Positions 22,213-34,787 of a DNA stretch of 64,000 nucleotides are shown in pieces (within the stretch, counting starts at the first letter, position 1; each line of letters opens with the position of its first letter). The notes below the pieces were generated by a model. That model saw nothing but the letters and a program-made list of their open reading frames with translations. It searched no databases and was not told the origin of the DNA. A program made the position numbers and the translations under genes. The DNA comes from Hydractinia symbiolongicarpus. Lineage: Eukaryota > Cnidaria > Hydrozoa > Anthoathecata > Hydractiniidae. The DNA lies in assembly GCF_029227915.1 (NCBI RefSeq), contig NC_079881.1:4278001-4342000 (forward strand), written 5' to 3'.

Positions 22213-23921
22213 GTGAACAATTTAATCTCTTCGGAAAATAAAGAGATCGTCCATGAATACCTACGATCGTGGTCATCGCGTTTCTCTCGAAATGTATACA
22301 ACACAAGAGACAACACTTATAACAGTCTTAAAAAATTAAGGTGTAACAGTGATATAGTTGTACTTAACGCAGATAAAGAATGCCGTTGTTATGAAAAAGG
22401 TAGATTGTATTAACAAGGTAGATCACATGATAAACGAAGGAATAAAGAAAGGAGTTTATGTTCCCGCCCAAGACACCATTTATAAAGATTTAGTAAGTTT
22501 TCAAAGTTTTCTCTACAGGCACTTTAAGAATCACCCTGATTACAAGGTCATGAGACCATCATCAAGTCAACCCGCTAGATTCTTTGCCACTGCAAAATTA
22601 AAGAATTAAAACTACGACCAATAATAGAACAAGCTGGTACAGCTATCTACCAGACTTCCAAAGTTATTTCAAAATATCTACAACCTCTATCAAAAAATGA
22701 ATAGGTCATTGATGATTGTTTTTTTTTTCCAGATATATTAAGAAACCTTACACTTGAAGACGACAAAGAATTGGTTTCTTACGATGTAGAAGCACTCTTC
22801 ACCAGTATACCTGTAATGGATATGACAAATTACATATGCCACCAAATTTATGTCAAAAAAGCCTTAAAACCAATTTGTAAGGAAAATATATTTAAAAATT
22901 ACTTATCCGATTGTCATTTGATTGCATATTCACTGTAAATGGTCGCCTAATTAGACAAATAGATGGTTGCCCAATGGGAGGACCCATTTCTGTAACATTC
23001 TCGGGAATATACATGAATAAAATGGAATGTGACGTAGTATATTTTACAAACGGTTTGTCGATGACATATGTACTAAAAGGAAAAGAAATGAACATGATTC
23101 ATTATATGAAGCACTCAATAGTTATCACCCAAATATTAAATTGACCGTCGAAGAAAACCCAACAAAATTTCTTGATACACACATAATTAAAAAATGGAAT
23201 ACATTTGAAACAATGGTATATCGAAATAAAAATAAATTAGCTACCCATTGGAAGTCAGCAGTCCCGATAAGATATAAAAGAAATGCTGTAAATGGAGACC
23301 TTCACAGAGCACAAAAAATCTCTAGCAACTTTGAAGAGGAAGTAAAGTACATACGAGAGAAGTATAAGAAAGCAAATTTTCCTTACAGGTTTATATCGAG
23401 TGTCATTGATAATTTCAAAAATAACGAGAAGGAGATGGACATTATTCCTGATTGGTTATTTGAAGAAAAAAAAAAAATGTTTTTCACGTTGCCATTTTGT
23501 GAACAAAATGAAAAAGATGTTAAGAAATTTATTAACAAACTTAATGAGTTTACTGATAACCGTTTTATTTTTATTGTATTATGGTCAACAAAGAAAGTAA
23601 AATCTTTGTTTCCTTTTAAAGACAGAAAGAGATATCCATCCTGTGTTATATACGAAGGAGTGTGCTTGTGCGGCGGGAATTACATTGGCGAAACAATCCG
23701 TAATGCGGAAATCCGCTGGAGAGAGCATGAATCGATGAAAGGCAAGTCAGAGCCAGCCATGCATGTTGTCGCATATAGTGGTCACTCGTTTAAGTGGAAA
23801 ATAATTTCAAGAGCGCCTCAGGGTTTTCGTAAAAGAAAAATTCTTGAAGCATATTTTATACGGATACAGAAGCCAACTTGAAATGAACAATTAGACCCTA
23901 ACATATTAACACTTTTTCATA
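22213..23921 (+). pseudogene. Penelope-like RT + GIY-YIG endonuclease, decayed
   Basis: Blocks in order: NSDIVVLNADK near 22370, a frame change, VMRPSSSQPARFF near 22560, YDVEALFTSIPV near 22790 (RT catalytic block), PMGGPISVTFSGIY near 22985, and FVDDIC near 23055 (catalytic aspartates) in another frame. The frame from about 23055 to 23881 is then continuous and ends in VIYEGVCLCGGNYIGETIRN, a GIY-YIG domain. Near the end TGA at 23879-23881 interrupts a normal tail (NEQLDPN). At least three frame changes and two stops make it inactive. The fusion of this RT type with GIY-YIG is diagnostic of Penelope-like elements. Confidence 0.88.
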
Positions 23922-24048
23922 ATGGCCTAACTTAAAAGAGTATAATTTTATGACAAATTAGATTTTAGTATGAACGAAGTCCCCTAGACGATGTTTTAAT
24001 TATGTAATTTTTGTATATATATCAGCACACGTTTTTAAAGTTTTATAC

Positions 24049-24074
24049 CTGATGATGTAAGTATACTTACGAAA
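24049..24074 (+). ncRNA. Possible hammerhead ribozyme core (degenerate)
   Basis: CTGATGA (24049-24055) is followed by the stem GTAAG-TATA-CTTAC (57-70) and GAAA (71-74), the order of a hammerhead core. One extra T lies between CTGATGA and the stem. I could not identify a convincing stem III and cleavage site. Penelope-like elements are known to carry hammerhead motifs in their terminal repeats, and this lies just inside the 3' end of one. Confidence 0.4.
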
Positions 24075-24225
24075 AGCTTCGTTTTAATTTAACAAAATAC
24101 ATATATATATATATATATTTTAAACATGTCTTATTAATATACAGTACCATCTTTGAAATGACAAAAATTGAGCATAATGAGCAACGACTTTTAAGTGTGG
24201 TTGATCAGGGGCAATTCAAATATGT

Positions 24226-26929
24226 TATGGCCAGGTGATGGGGGGTGGAGTATAGTGGAGGTGTACAATCGTGGTCATCAATTATTTGACAAGTATTACG
24301 TTTTGGTTTTTTTAAGTGCAAGAAAAAAGGAAATATATACGAGAATATCAAAAGTATTTGGTAATAAATATATATCGCCACATAATGCATACAGAAATAT
24401 TCTACCTAAAATGTACGGAAAATAGCTAAAATACGTAGCTAGCTGGCTAGCTATTTTTATGCATCAAGAAATTTATTTTTATATACAGTCATTGAAGAAC
24501 AAAACCAAGTAAATTATAACATTTTTAATTGACTTTACATATTGGTGTAGCAACCGTTAAAATTTGAAAAGAGAGTTAGCCAGGACGCGTGGTATTGATA
24601 TCAGATTCAATCACCTTAAGCAATAGGACAAATATTTAGTAAAAAGATGCGAGACTTCAGAAAATAGAACTAATTAATTATAAGTTTTAATAAAAAGATG
24701 TTAGCTAGTGAGCTAGCTACATGTCACTACAACATGTGTATAAAAAAAATAAAGAAAAAAAAAAGAAAAACGCTTTTCTGAAATAAGTTTCATTTTGTGT
24801 CATCTCTGACCGTTAGACCCAATTGACATGAACTGCTATATTGACAATCTTCATGCAATAACTTTCAATGAAATTTCAATAGATGCTGCTACCTTAAAAC
24901 AACTTTTACTTTCATTATGTTGTAGGATTGACTTAAAAACGTCATTTTTGTTTCATATATCTTCTTATAAAAACAATTTTTTAAGAATAAACCTTGTACA
25001 CCCTGTTTGTTTAAGAGTTACTAGCTGTTTATTGAGACCATTAAGAAAATAAAAAAATGCAAGAAAAGTGAAGATTTTCAGGCACAATATTTTGTCATAA
25101 ACGTCGGAATAAAATTGTCAGAAAAGAAGTGGAGGGTTATTTATATCAAAAAAGGTTTTGCTTCATTCTTTAACCTTTTTTGTTTTTAATTTACTTTTAT
25201 ACCTTTAACGTTATGGTGTACATAATTAACAAGGTACGTTTGCTGCCAGAATTATAATCGGAAGTCGTCTGCAAAACGGTAACGACCATACATAAGGTCA
25301 GAAAATGTATTTTACGAATTGACAACTTTCAGATTCTTTGAAAAGAATTATTTTGCTAGTATTTCGCTCTTTTTTTATAAGAATATGCCTTATAAGAATA
25401 CCAGGTTGGAATTTCAGGTGAAAAACAATAGGTTATTGTTTAGAACAATAGAGAAATAAAAATAATGACCAGCCTGGTTGGAATTTTAGTATTCTGATAA
25501 AAAAACTACATTTTTCTTAACTTTTTTTCTCAAGATAAGATAGTTCTCGGACAATTTTCACAGTAAGAACTTTTTGGCCAGAAAGATTTTTTCACAAAAA
25601 TGTTTTCAAACAGTCGTGAAATAAAATGCAAAATATCATGTTTTATGCGAACTGAGATTATGTAAAACTTTTGACAGCCTTGAACTGTACACGGTGCAGT
25701 TACTAAAATATAAAGGGGGTACTTCAGGAACCTTTTTTTGCTTTTTTGCTATTTATATAGGATATTTACTTTTCACATAACAATCTGCATTACAAATGTA
25801 TCCTGAGGCTAAAGTGTTAAAATAAAATGTTAAAAAAGTTAAATCGTATATATATATATATATATGTATAGAAATAGAAATAGTATCGAGACATATAAGA
25901 TGGTTTTAAAATAATAGATTAAAAACTGTGAGTTTTCAATAATTTTTTTATATTTTACATATGATTTCTCTGTCCTCAAACGCAATGGTAGTTTGTTGTA
26001 AACACTTGCCCCCATATAATAATGGATCACTTAAAGAACCGGATTTAAAGACAGGGGATATCAAAGCATGCTTCCAATCCTAAGAAATGTCTGTTTGTTG
26101 TAAAGACATGTTGATGATAAGCATAGTGATTATGCAATTTCTGATGCAAAATCTATAAGAAGTCCAGGAGAAAGATCGTTAGCTCCAGTTGCTTTGTTTT
26201 GTTTTAATTTTTTCAACTGTTTCTCGATGTATATTCTTGATACTTACTTGAATTTAAACCTGTTGCATGTTCTCAAGGTTGTATATCGAGGTTTGTTCCG
26301 TATATAATCTTTTAAATATAACGATTTTCTTTCAGTTTAAAAGCAATATTTGAAAATAAGTTACAAAAAGAATTCACTTTATCAGCCGTGTTTGACGATG
26401 TATCACGTTGATTTTTACTTGGTATTGTTGGCATAATCTTATATATTAATTCCCTTGCGTGACTAAAACTGTGAGTCCACGACACGGAAATCACGGGTTA
26501 CTTTCTTATGACGTGGCTGTACGCTAAAATTTAACTAAAAAGATTAGGGATGTACTTCATAGAAATCGCACATAAGGTGTAAATATATAACCCGCTGCTA
26601 ATAACGATATAAATATATATACCCTTATGCCAAAAAACTCTATGTTAGCATATATATATATACGTATCGCTACATATGACACGGTATTAGATATTCACAA
26701 AGCATACCGACTGTTAAATGAAGTTCCCAGCATAAAACGGAAATTGTGTTTACGAAAAAGATGGCTGTTCTTTTTGAGTATTCTCTACTCTTTCATTCAA
26801 AATAAATCTTTAAAAAAACATTTGAAGAAGAGCATGGTTTTATAAATTAATCATAGCAAGGTTCTGTAAGGTTTTTTCATGTTTTATTTTCAGTTTTGAT
26901 TATATTATTGTTGCCAGACATGTTTTATA
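24226..26929. other. Intergenic, microsatellites only
   Basis: Very AT-rich, with TA-dinucleotide runs at about 25850-25866 and 26650-26665 and GCTAGCTA clusters near 24435. A 74-codon frame at 24828-25052 has no recognisable features. Nothing else is supported. Confidence 0.55.
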
Positions 26930-28740
26930 GCTAGCATCATAAAAAGCCAACCACCACCAACAACTAGCTAGCTAGCTAGGAATATATATATATATGTAGC
27001 CATGTTCTTTATACCTAGCTAAGTCTCCAGTTTATATTTAAGTGACTAGCTATTAGCTGCTGTAGCTAGCTAATGCTAGCTTTAAACTAAAGATTCCCAG
27101 TATATATATTCCCACAAAACACATCAAACAACGTTATTAACCCTGAAAATTTTAAACATTTTCTGGGTTTTTTTTGGTTCGCGAAGTTCTTTTCCTCCAA
27201 ATATTCTGAAAATAAAGTTCAGAAATTACTTATTTTTAAATGTAAATTTAATTAGTTTCAAATTGTGGGCAAAAACCTTAATCAGCATGCTAAAAGAACT
27301 AACTTTTCTTAATTTAGAATTACTAAACACAACCATTTTCTTACATTTAGTGTAAACTTTTGTGCGTATGGCTTATATTTAATACACCAAAAGAGCTACT
27401 TTGTTGATTTCAATTTTATACTCTTTGTAAGCTATTTTTTTCTTCTTTTTGAAATTTCTGTTTTACCACTCAATTTTTACATTTTATATATAAGTTATTT
27501 GGAACAGAATGGTATGAAATAGACCAAAATACCTGATCTTAGTTGTTTTTAATTTACAGGCTGTGTCTGTGAAACTTTAAGGGGAACATTTGGTGGAAGA
27601 CAATGGCATGACATATACTGATAGAACTGATTTTTGTTGTGTTAGATGTTATATCTGAACCTTTTTGACATTTTATGTTAATTTTGCGAGGAAGGACCAT
27701 ATATATATACACAGAATAAGAATTCAATTTTACACCTTGCAAGCTTTGTTTTTCTATATTTTGTATAAATTCTTACTGGGGAGGACTCCGTGCAATATAT
27801 CGAAATGACTGATCCTTCTCAATTTAAATTTGATGTGTTCTAAATCGTATATAGTTTTGGAAATTTTGTGTAAGATTTAATGGGTAAGGGCTAGATGCAA
27901 TATGTCAAAAAAACTTTTTTTGTTGAATCAGAAGCACTCCCTACAGCCATTCTTTTTTTTACAGTTTGTGAAGCTTTTGTGGGGAAGGAGTGTATGCAAT
28001 ATTATCGAAATAACTGATTTTTGTTGCAAACTGTTTTTCTTTGGCATTTTGGATTAAAATATTGTTTTAGAGGGCATATGCAGTAGATATATGTACTGAA
28101 ATAGTTAAATTTTGCAAACTTTGATTTTGTCGTTACCTCTCATTTTTTACATTTTGATTAAACTTTTGTGGGAGACCGTCGGTATGCGAAGGACCAAAAT
28201 AAGAGATTTTAGTATTATTTAGAATTTGTATTTTGTGTTGCAAAATTGGTGCAAAAATTGACATAAAATGAACTTATATACAGATTGATTGCTGTTGTTT
28301 AACAGGACTCATTATGACTTATATATATATTTTATGAAAATTTGTGACAGAATACTATGTGAGATTTGAAATTTTGTTTACTTTATTGATGGTAAAACAG
28401 CATGCAAATTGCTAAAAGGACTTTATTAATTTTAGATTTAAACACCGTTATTTTGTTGGCATTTTGTCTAAAGTTTGGTGAGGAAGGACTGTATGCAATA
28501 TATCAAATAATGTTTTATTGCATTATAATTTGTCCTTGCAAATCCCTTTTTTTACACCTTAGATAAAAAATTCTGTCAGAGGCACAATTTATTGTTTATT
28601 TTTCACATTGTGTGTCAACCTTTGGCAGGGCTTGCAATAAACTAACTGATTTTAACATATACAATGAGAGAGATTTGTGTTTGACATTGATCAACTTTTT
28701 TGTATATATGTGGCGTTTTGAGTGATTTAAATTTTATGGG
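26930..28740. repeat. Diverged direct copy of inverted-repeat arm material; degenerate ~100-bp tandem repeats
   Basis: 26930-27110 resembles 30970-31100 (AGCTAGCTA clusters, TCCCCAGTTTA, GATAGCTAATG). What follows is a degenerate tandem array with phrases such as TTTTGTGTAAACTTTTGTG, GGACTGTATGCAATATA and AAATAACTGATTTTTGTTG recurring every 100-150 bp, as also at 31300-32300. The array has no coding content. I estimated similarity by eye. Confidence 0.6.
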
Positions 28741-28885
28741 TGAGATGTATGTTGAAATGCTTTTGGAAACTTCTTTCCGAATAATTTTCGCATTTGTCAG
28801 ATGGTAAGAGCAAGTAATTTTAGTAGATTTAGATTTTAAATGTCACATAAATACTGCAGTTGTTGAAAACCTTTAATTTTTTTGG

Positions 28886-29990
28886 TCATTTATATAATAA
28901 TGCAGATGTAAGATGCGCACTGCTGTATTGTTTGTTTTTTGATATTTTTATTAATTTTCCAAAACTTCTTTGGGTTTTTGGAGGATTCTTTAAGAATATT
29001 TTTACTGCAGACTGATTTTTCCGTTCTGATAACAGTGATAAAATTATTTCTAAGTGTAAGATATGCTTTCCAGTCCGTTGTTGAGTTTGTTTTACGTGCT
29101 TTTCTGAGAGCGTTGTCCCTTTCATTTATAAGTAAATTTCCGTATTAAGCCAAGGACAAAAGTTACCTTTAACTCTTTTCTTCATGAATGGTGTATGTTT
29201 GGTGAACGCTTGTAAAAGAATATCATTTAGATATAACCAAGCAGAATTTGCACTACTCATTTCACACAACGGGTCCCATTCATGGCTTTGTAAGTCAGCC
29301 TTTATACTTTGATGGTTATATTTAGCATACTTTCTACTATTTACTGTTCTCGATGGTTGTTTGTCCTTCTTTTCCGTATAAATCCAACCATGTCATGATC
29401 GCTGATCGAAGTTGGAATAACATCATGTTTATAAGTACAATCGTTACAGGTTGTTAGAATGCAATCGATCAATGTGCGGGATGTTTCAATTAATCTTGTT
29501 GCCTTAGTGGCGAGTTGCCTCAAGCCGTAAAGTTTAAAAATCTCTTTTATCTTTTTGTTATCACCTTTGTCATGAAAGTTGACGTTTAAATCACACAAGA
29601 GATTAACTTTCTTACTCTCTGATGAAGCAATTTAAAGCATGTTATTAAGAAACGTTTCAAAATTTTTTAGTAGAAACTTTGACCCAGCAGGGGGTCGATA
29701 CATGGTTCTAACAAGAAAACTTTTTGCATTTTTCATTAAAATTTTATTCCAAATCATTCTAGATTATAATGTTCTAAGTCATCTCTCTTTTTCCAATTTA
29801 CGCGGTCAGATCTATTCCTTCAAAGTTTTTAAGTAGAATTCTCACACTGTTTAAGTTTGAAAATAAGCCCCGAACATTTTGATGAAATATCCTCATTCCT
29901 CGTCTTAACATAAAATGTGATAGTTCAGGAATATCTTGTTTAGGTCCAGGTTGAGTTTCAATATCTCCACATAGCAAGAAAACAAAACAT
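28886..29990 (-). pseudogene. LINE (non-LTR retrotransposon) remnant: endonuclease region
   Basis: Reading right to left: GDIETQPGP near 29925, then MRIFHQNVRGLFSNLNS (start of an APE-type endonuclease), a deletion of the middle, TMYRPPAGS near 29695, CDLNVNFHD near 29590, and SDHDMVGFIRKRR near 29370. After that comes the endonuclease-RT linker, including PWLN near 29150 and PPKTQRSFGKLIK. The reverse transcriptase itself is absent. Stops and frame changes occur throughout. The arrangement fits CR1/L2-like LINEs. GDIETQPGP is close to the GDVExNPGP 2A-like motif but has Q in place of N. Confidence 0.75.
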
Positions 29991-32435
29991 AAATATCTAT
30001 CGTTTGTATGAGAAAGAGAAACGTTTGCGTAGTTTTTACTACGTACAAGTCACAAGCTTGATGAAATATAACTTTTAACCTCTTGTATAAGTTGATCCAT
30101 TCCACAATATAACCCAATAACATCTTGAGAACAAAAACTCTTTCTTTTGACGAAAAAACAGATAATAACAACAAGAAGAGTTCGTACAGCGCGTCCGTCC
30201 TTTTCGCCATCTTTTATCTATATAATAATACGCCAGTTCCGTGTGTCTGTGACAGGCGAAGTTGATATCGTCATTTTCCCTTGATGTTGCCGAAAAATTT
30301 TTGATGTTACCGAAAAAAATGTGTCTATTTTGTTACCGGGTTTACTTTGTTCACATTACGTGATGAAAGCGACTCAATTTGATTTGGTGAAATAAATTTA
30401 ACGGCTAACTCTCCAAAAATGGTCTCTTCGTCTTGAACAAAATGCAAAAAGTGATTCAGAGAGAGAAAACTCTAAGTAAAGAAGTAGAAGTACAAAAATA
30501 AAGTTGAAAGCCACAAGAAGATACTTCGGAAGTGAAAAGTGGAGCTAGGAAGTAGTAAAGTAAAGTTAGAAGTAGAAAATGCATGCTACGGTTTCAAGTG
30601 GATTGGAATTCAGAAAAAGTAAGAACTTTGATAAATTTAGACGTTCCATTTTTATGTCGCTGAAGCTGCGTGTTACTTTTTTATGTAGTACACTTAAAAT
30701 TCTCAAGCAGAATCGCATTCTCAAAAAAATCCATAAGAGCGCCAAGTTCTTAAAGTTTCTACCGCGTTTTTTTAAAAATAAAAAAGCTAGCCTTATTTGC
30801 TTACAATTTTTTTGCATAATTAATGTATCCCCTGGTGCGTAACTAATGTGTTTGTACTAAAAATCAAAATGCTAGATAAAGCTGTTAGCTGGTTAACAAA
30901 CTAATTTGCTGTACAAACAGAAAACTTTGGTTTGTTTTACATTACTATTGTTTCTCTTTATAACGTCTTCTACTAAGCATGAATAGCTAGCTATAGACCC
31001 AGTTAAGTCATCCCCAGTTTAAGTATATTTAACTGGGTGTCTTAGCTACTGTTATCTGATAGCTAATGTTAGCTTCAAGGCTCCCATCCCCAAGCTTTTA
31101 GCTATAGCTCTAACCTATCTCTTCTTTTTTGAATACGAATTATGATGTAACAAGCTAGCTACACAATCTTTCTTGAACTTTTAGGATGGTGTGACTCATT
31201 GTTATGCCCATAGAGTATAATTTTTTCACATTACCTGTGAGCTTTACAAAGGGGACCCCAATATGAGAAGTGGAACAAATTTTATAGAATTTAAAGTGTG
31301 TGTGTGAAGTTATTTTTATTGTTTTGTTTCTAACATCCCATTGAACTTTTGGCAGCCTACATGTAATATGCCATGCTTTTTGCAGGGTTTTTTTTACGTT
31401 CGATTGGAAATTTACGTGAGTTTAGGATGACTTTGGATTAAAAAAAATTATAAGAGAGTGGTATGATTAAGTCAGTTTAATATTGTTTGTGTTGCAAAAT
31501 GCTGTTTTTTAAAATTTTGTGTAAATTTTTGTGGAAATAAACCACATGCAATGTATACTGAAAGAACAAATTTTTGTAGAATCAGACTTCACTGTAAGCT
31601 GTTGTATAAGCTGATGTTTTTATACTTCATGATATTAACTATTGCTGGGGAGAACTAACTGTATGTAATGTCATTTTTGGTGGAGGAAAATTCCATGGTT
31701 TCACGGTTTTGCTTTTCTTGAGAATTTTACAAAATTTTGTAGGGATATATAAATGTTTGCTGATGATAAAAAAACACTTAATGTTCTGACTGAAACTGTT
31801 TTTGGTTTTTATATTTTGTAATTTAACGGGCGAGGACTGTATACACTTAAATTACTGATTTTTCTAAATTTTATAACCTTTTTGTGGAAGATTAATGGGT
31901 ATTGGCAATATACGATATGCTGAATGAAATTATTTTTGTTGGTTTAGATGTGTTTCTCAGAAACCAATCTGTTTTACATTTTGTGTAAACTTTTGTTTAC
32001 AAACCGTATACAATGTTTCCAAAATAATGAGCTTTTTTATTCAAGTTTATTCTTTGCTTATTGATTTTTTGACATTTAGGTTCAAAATTGTTGGTAAAGG
32101 GCGGTACAGATCAACATACTAAAAAAGAAAATTTTTTGTCTTCTTAACTGGTTTATTTTTACATTTTGTGTAAGTTATTTGTGGGAGAGGATGGTATGCA
32201 ACTGAAATGACTGGTTTTTGTAGATTTAAATTTAATGTTTTCCAAGCTATGGCTTTTTCATTTTTTTGAATAAGCTTTTAAGGGAAAGACAATATTTAAA
32301 ATGTGTGAAGAACTTATTTTACTCTTGCAGGCCAACTTTTTGACATTTCAAAATAAAAAACTGAGGGTTTTCAACATAATCACTTATAAGATGTATACAT
32401 ATTTGAGATGCGTTATTTCTGACATTGTTATTATC

Positions 32436-32540
32436 TGTGTTGTGACTATCAGTGTTGTAACTGTCAGTGTTCTTACTGTCGGTTTTGTGAGTATTGGTGT
32501 TGTAAGTGTCGATGTTGTGAGTGCCGTTGTTGTAATTTTT
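32436..32540. repeat. Minisatellite in left arm (mirror copy at 37386-37490)
   Basis: A short unit near GTTGTGAGTATCAGT repeats with variation about seven times. It opens a low-complexity Val/Ser-rich frame that should not be read as a gene. The same block appears on the opposite strand in the right arm. Confidence 0.8.
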
Positions 32541-32553
32541 CATCAACTAGATT

Positions 32554-32913
32554 TTGCACCTTGCATGCTGTTCTTTTTATTGGTGTAAAATTTTAAGAAC
32601 ATTTTTTGTGTATGCACTGCTGGCGGCAGCAAAACATCTAAAGCAACCTATTTTACTGGTTACTGGTTCAGACCTTGTAGCTAAATTTCTAGAAGTTCTA
32701 ACAACAAAAGAAGCAATCATGACAGAACAGTTCAAAACAGGAAAATATTCGGAACAACGACTCATAATTGATATTCTGTGTGATTATTCTATTTTTACTT
32801 TACCTACAAAAGATAATATAATGGAGATCATCTTGAGGGCAGCCAAGGCGGCCTTGATACGCATCCCATCATCTTCATTTCAAATAGTTGTTGAGGATAT
32901 AGGAATGATGTAG
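32554..32913 (+). pseudogene. HECT-like protein fragment in left arm
   Basis: This encodes the same 119 residues as 37014-37373 on the other strand. The part from LLAAAKHLKQPILLV to the stop resembles the region preceding the C-lobe of HECT-type ubiquitin ligases in transposon-associated G2E3-like proteins. In this arm homology stops at 32976, before the catalytic lobe, so the fragment has no active site. Confidence 0.6.
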
Positions 32914-33059
32914 AAAAACATATCTTAACATATGATGGACGCTTCATACAAACGCACCATTCCTACTGCCCTAGATTTTCCCATACTGCATTGCGCTGTC
33001 ATAAATTTAAAAATTGTAGCACTATCAGTAAAAAGGTCTTTACCTCATTTTTTTAATTG

Positions 33060-33720
33060 CATATTGTAGAGACAGACATCTCATTGAATATGCGCATTGA
33101 TGATCCATCACAAGCTGATATAATAACGAAACAGTGCAGATAATTTAAGATGTTCTTAACAGGGATTCTACATATGCTGCACCTTATAGAAATATGGCTA
33201 AAGGAGAACGTGAAAAAAACCCAAAGCAGCAGCGGAAAACAGACAGCATTCAGTTTTGAGTATGCTATTGCGTGAGGATGATGGTCGCACAAGGTATAAT
33301 GCACCCTTGCATCAGGAAGTTGCTCCCATCTGTTTTTGGTAAAGATGGAGCACCTCTTGCTGCAAGAGATATTGTTGTTTATCTACGTAATCAACCTTTA
33401 TGGCAAATGTCTTATACATCATGCAACATCGATCCTATTATGTATCTCATATTATTTCCACGTGGTGAGCCTGGTTGTAACCAAAACATGACTCATGTCA
33501 TAAGCTTACTAGGTTTGAATATTATATTTACACAATTGCATATCGCAAGAATTTTTTGCCCTTCATTTAGCTTCCATTTATTCGTCGAAATAAAAATTAG
33601 GTTAGAGCAGTGGTATGTATTGCCTCTAAATATGCAGATCAACGTAACTTACGTGCAGGTAATGTTGTTGTCTTGCTTTCTACTTTTCCTAAAACGGGTA
33701 GCTATAAAGTGTAAGTTATT
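33060..33720 (+). pseudogene. Helitron Rep/helicase N-terminal remnant
   Basis: YNAPLHQEVAPI near 33300, then GKDGAPLAARDIVVYL, then SCNIDPIMYLILFPRGEPG near 33440, matches the region ahead of the Helitron_like_N domain (usually ...CDP..YP..FP.GE.GW). After a disrupted part, YADQRNLRAGNVVVLLSTF near 33640 appears in another frame. No HUH motif, helicase or terminal hairpin is left. It is inactive. Confidence 0.65.
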
Positions 33721-34385
33721 TCTTTACAATAAACTTTGTCGTAATCTTATTTTGACTTACAAAATACATACTTTTTTCCAAATATGCTCCATTCTTCAGT
33801 TTTAGTTTTTTAAATCAACTCCCTCATAGTTTTAGTCAACAATTTTGCCAGTATTTGGATATTTTTTTATACAGGAGTTTGCAATCCTCACCTTTTCTGG
33901 TTTAATAGTTATTTATAATAAAAAGAGATTAAAGTCAACAAAAACCTACTTCGTTGCCTGTTTACGGATTTTTAGTTTGTCTATACCATTCAGTTATTGT
34001 AATATGGTTACTTATTACTATGTCCCTACACAAAAAAGATTCCATAATTTTATGACCCTGCTACATTCCTTAATTTACAGATCTTTGAGCATCACTAACC
34101 ATCAAATTAATGTTTTGGTTCAATGCTGGGTACAACGAGGTTAAAGATTATCCAATACTTTTGGCTTTTGAATAACCTTTTGGCAAAACTGAAACCCTTG
34201 TAGGAAGCAGTTAATACAAACACCATAAAATGTTCGAGGGACCGGCAATCCTGAGCCTGTTATATTTTGTATTGCTATCGTGGCGAATTATTGTTATAAT
34301 AACACACAAAATATACAATATTAATGAGTTATATGATTAACATGCAAATATACCACTTATAATATATTCCACTCACAAGTATAGT

Positions 34386-34552
34386 TAACACGCAAAAATG
34401 CGAGTTATTATTGACACGCAAAAATTTGAGTTATCATTAACACGCAAAAATGCAAGTTATTGTTAACACGCAAAATGCGAGTTATGTTATGAAATTGCTT
34501 GTTATTATTAAAAAGGAAAAATGCGAGTTATTGCTAACACATAAGTGCGAGT
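34386..34552. repeat. ~30-bp tandem repeat
   Basis: AACACGCAAAAATGCGAGTTATTATT recurs about six times with substitutions. It lies upstream of the transposase remnant. The unit has an internal near-palindrome (CGCAAAAATGCG). Confidence 0.8.
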
Positions 34553-34787
34553 TCATGAATGGAACTATTACTTCTTACAGGACACAACGCTCCTACAAGG
34601 TACCAGTTCATTCGGCGCACGTGAAACTTTATGGTCATGATTGTTGGTGGAGTTAAACGGAAAGCAAGTGTTTGTGTTTTTGTCGAAAAGATATTTTGTC
34701 TTGCAACGGGGAATGGTTTTGTCGAGAAAAGATATCATCAAAGATCACTTCACGTCTGTTTTTTCATACAAAGAAATTGTTCACTAA

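Larger units (their letters stand above)
22167..24156 (+). mobile_element. Penelope-like element with 18-bp target duplication
   Basis: ATACAGTACCATCTTTGA flanks the element at 22167-22184 and 24139-24156. It splits the right arm of the surrounding inverted repeat, so its insertion is the younger event. The interior encodes, in several frames, a Penelope-type reverse transcriptase and a C-terminal GIY-YIG endonuclease. An (AT)n run at about 24097-24118 lies near the 3' end. Confidence 0.85.
18159..24180. repeat. Diverged inverted-repeat pair flanking a cargo gene
   Basis: 18159-18257 is the reverse complement, with mismatches, of 22107-22166 plus 24157-24175; the right arm is split by the Penelope-like insertion. 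A second inner pair, 19049-19149 and 21836-21940, shares CACATCATTTATTTCACGTC on opposite strands. Spacing between the two pairs is unequal (about 800 bp left, 170 bp right). The space enclosed holds one gene (20003-20992) and its promoter. This could be a non-autonomous transposon with long inverted repeats or an inverted segmental duplication. No target duplication was found. Confidence 0.65.

Noticed and set aside
32301-32588. 95-residue Val/Ser-rich frame (and its mirror at 37339-37626)
   Set aside because: It is the translation of a minisatellite.
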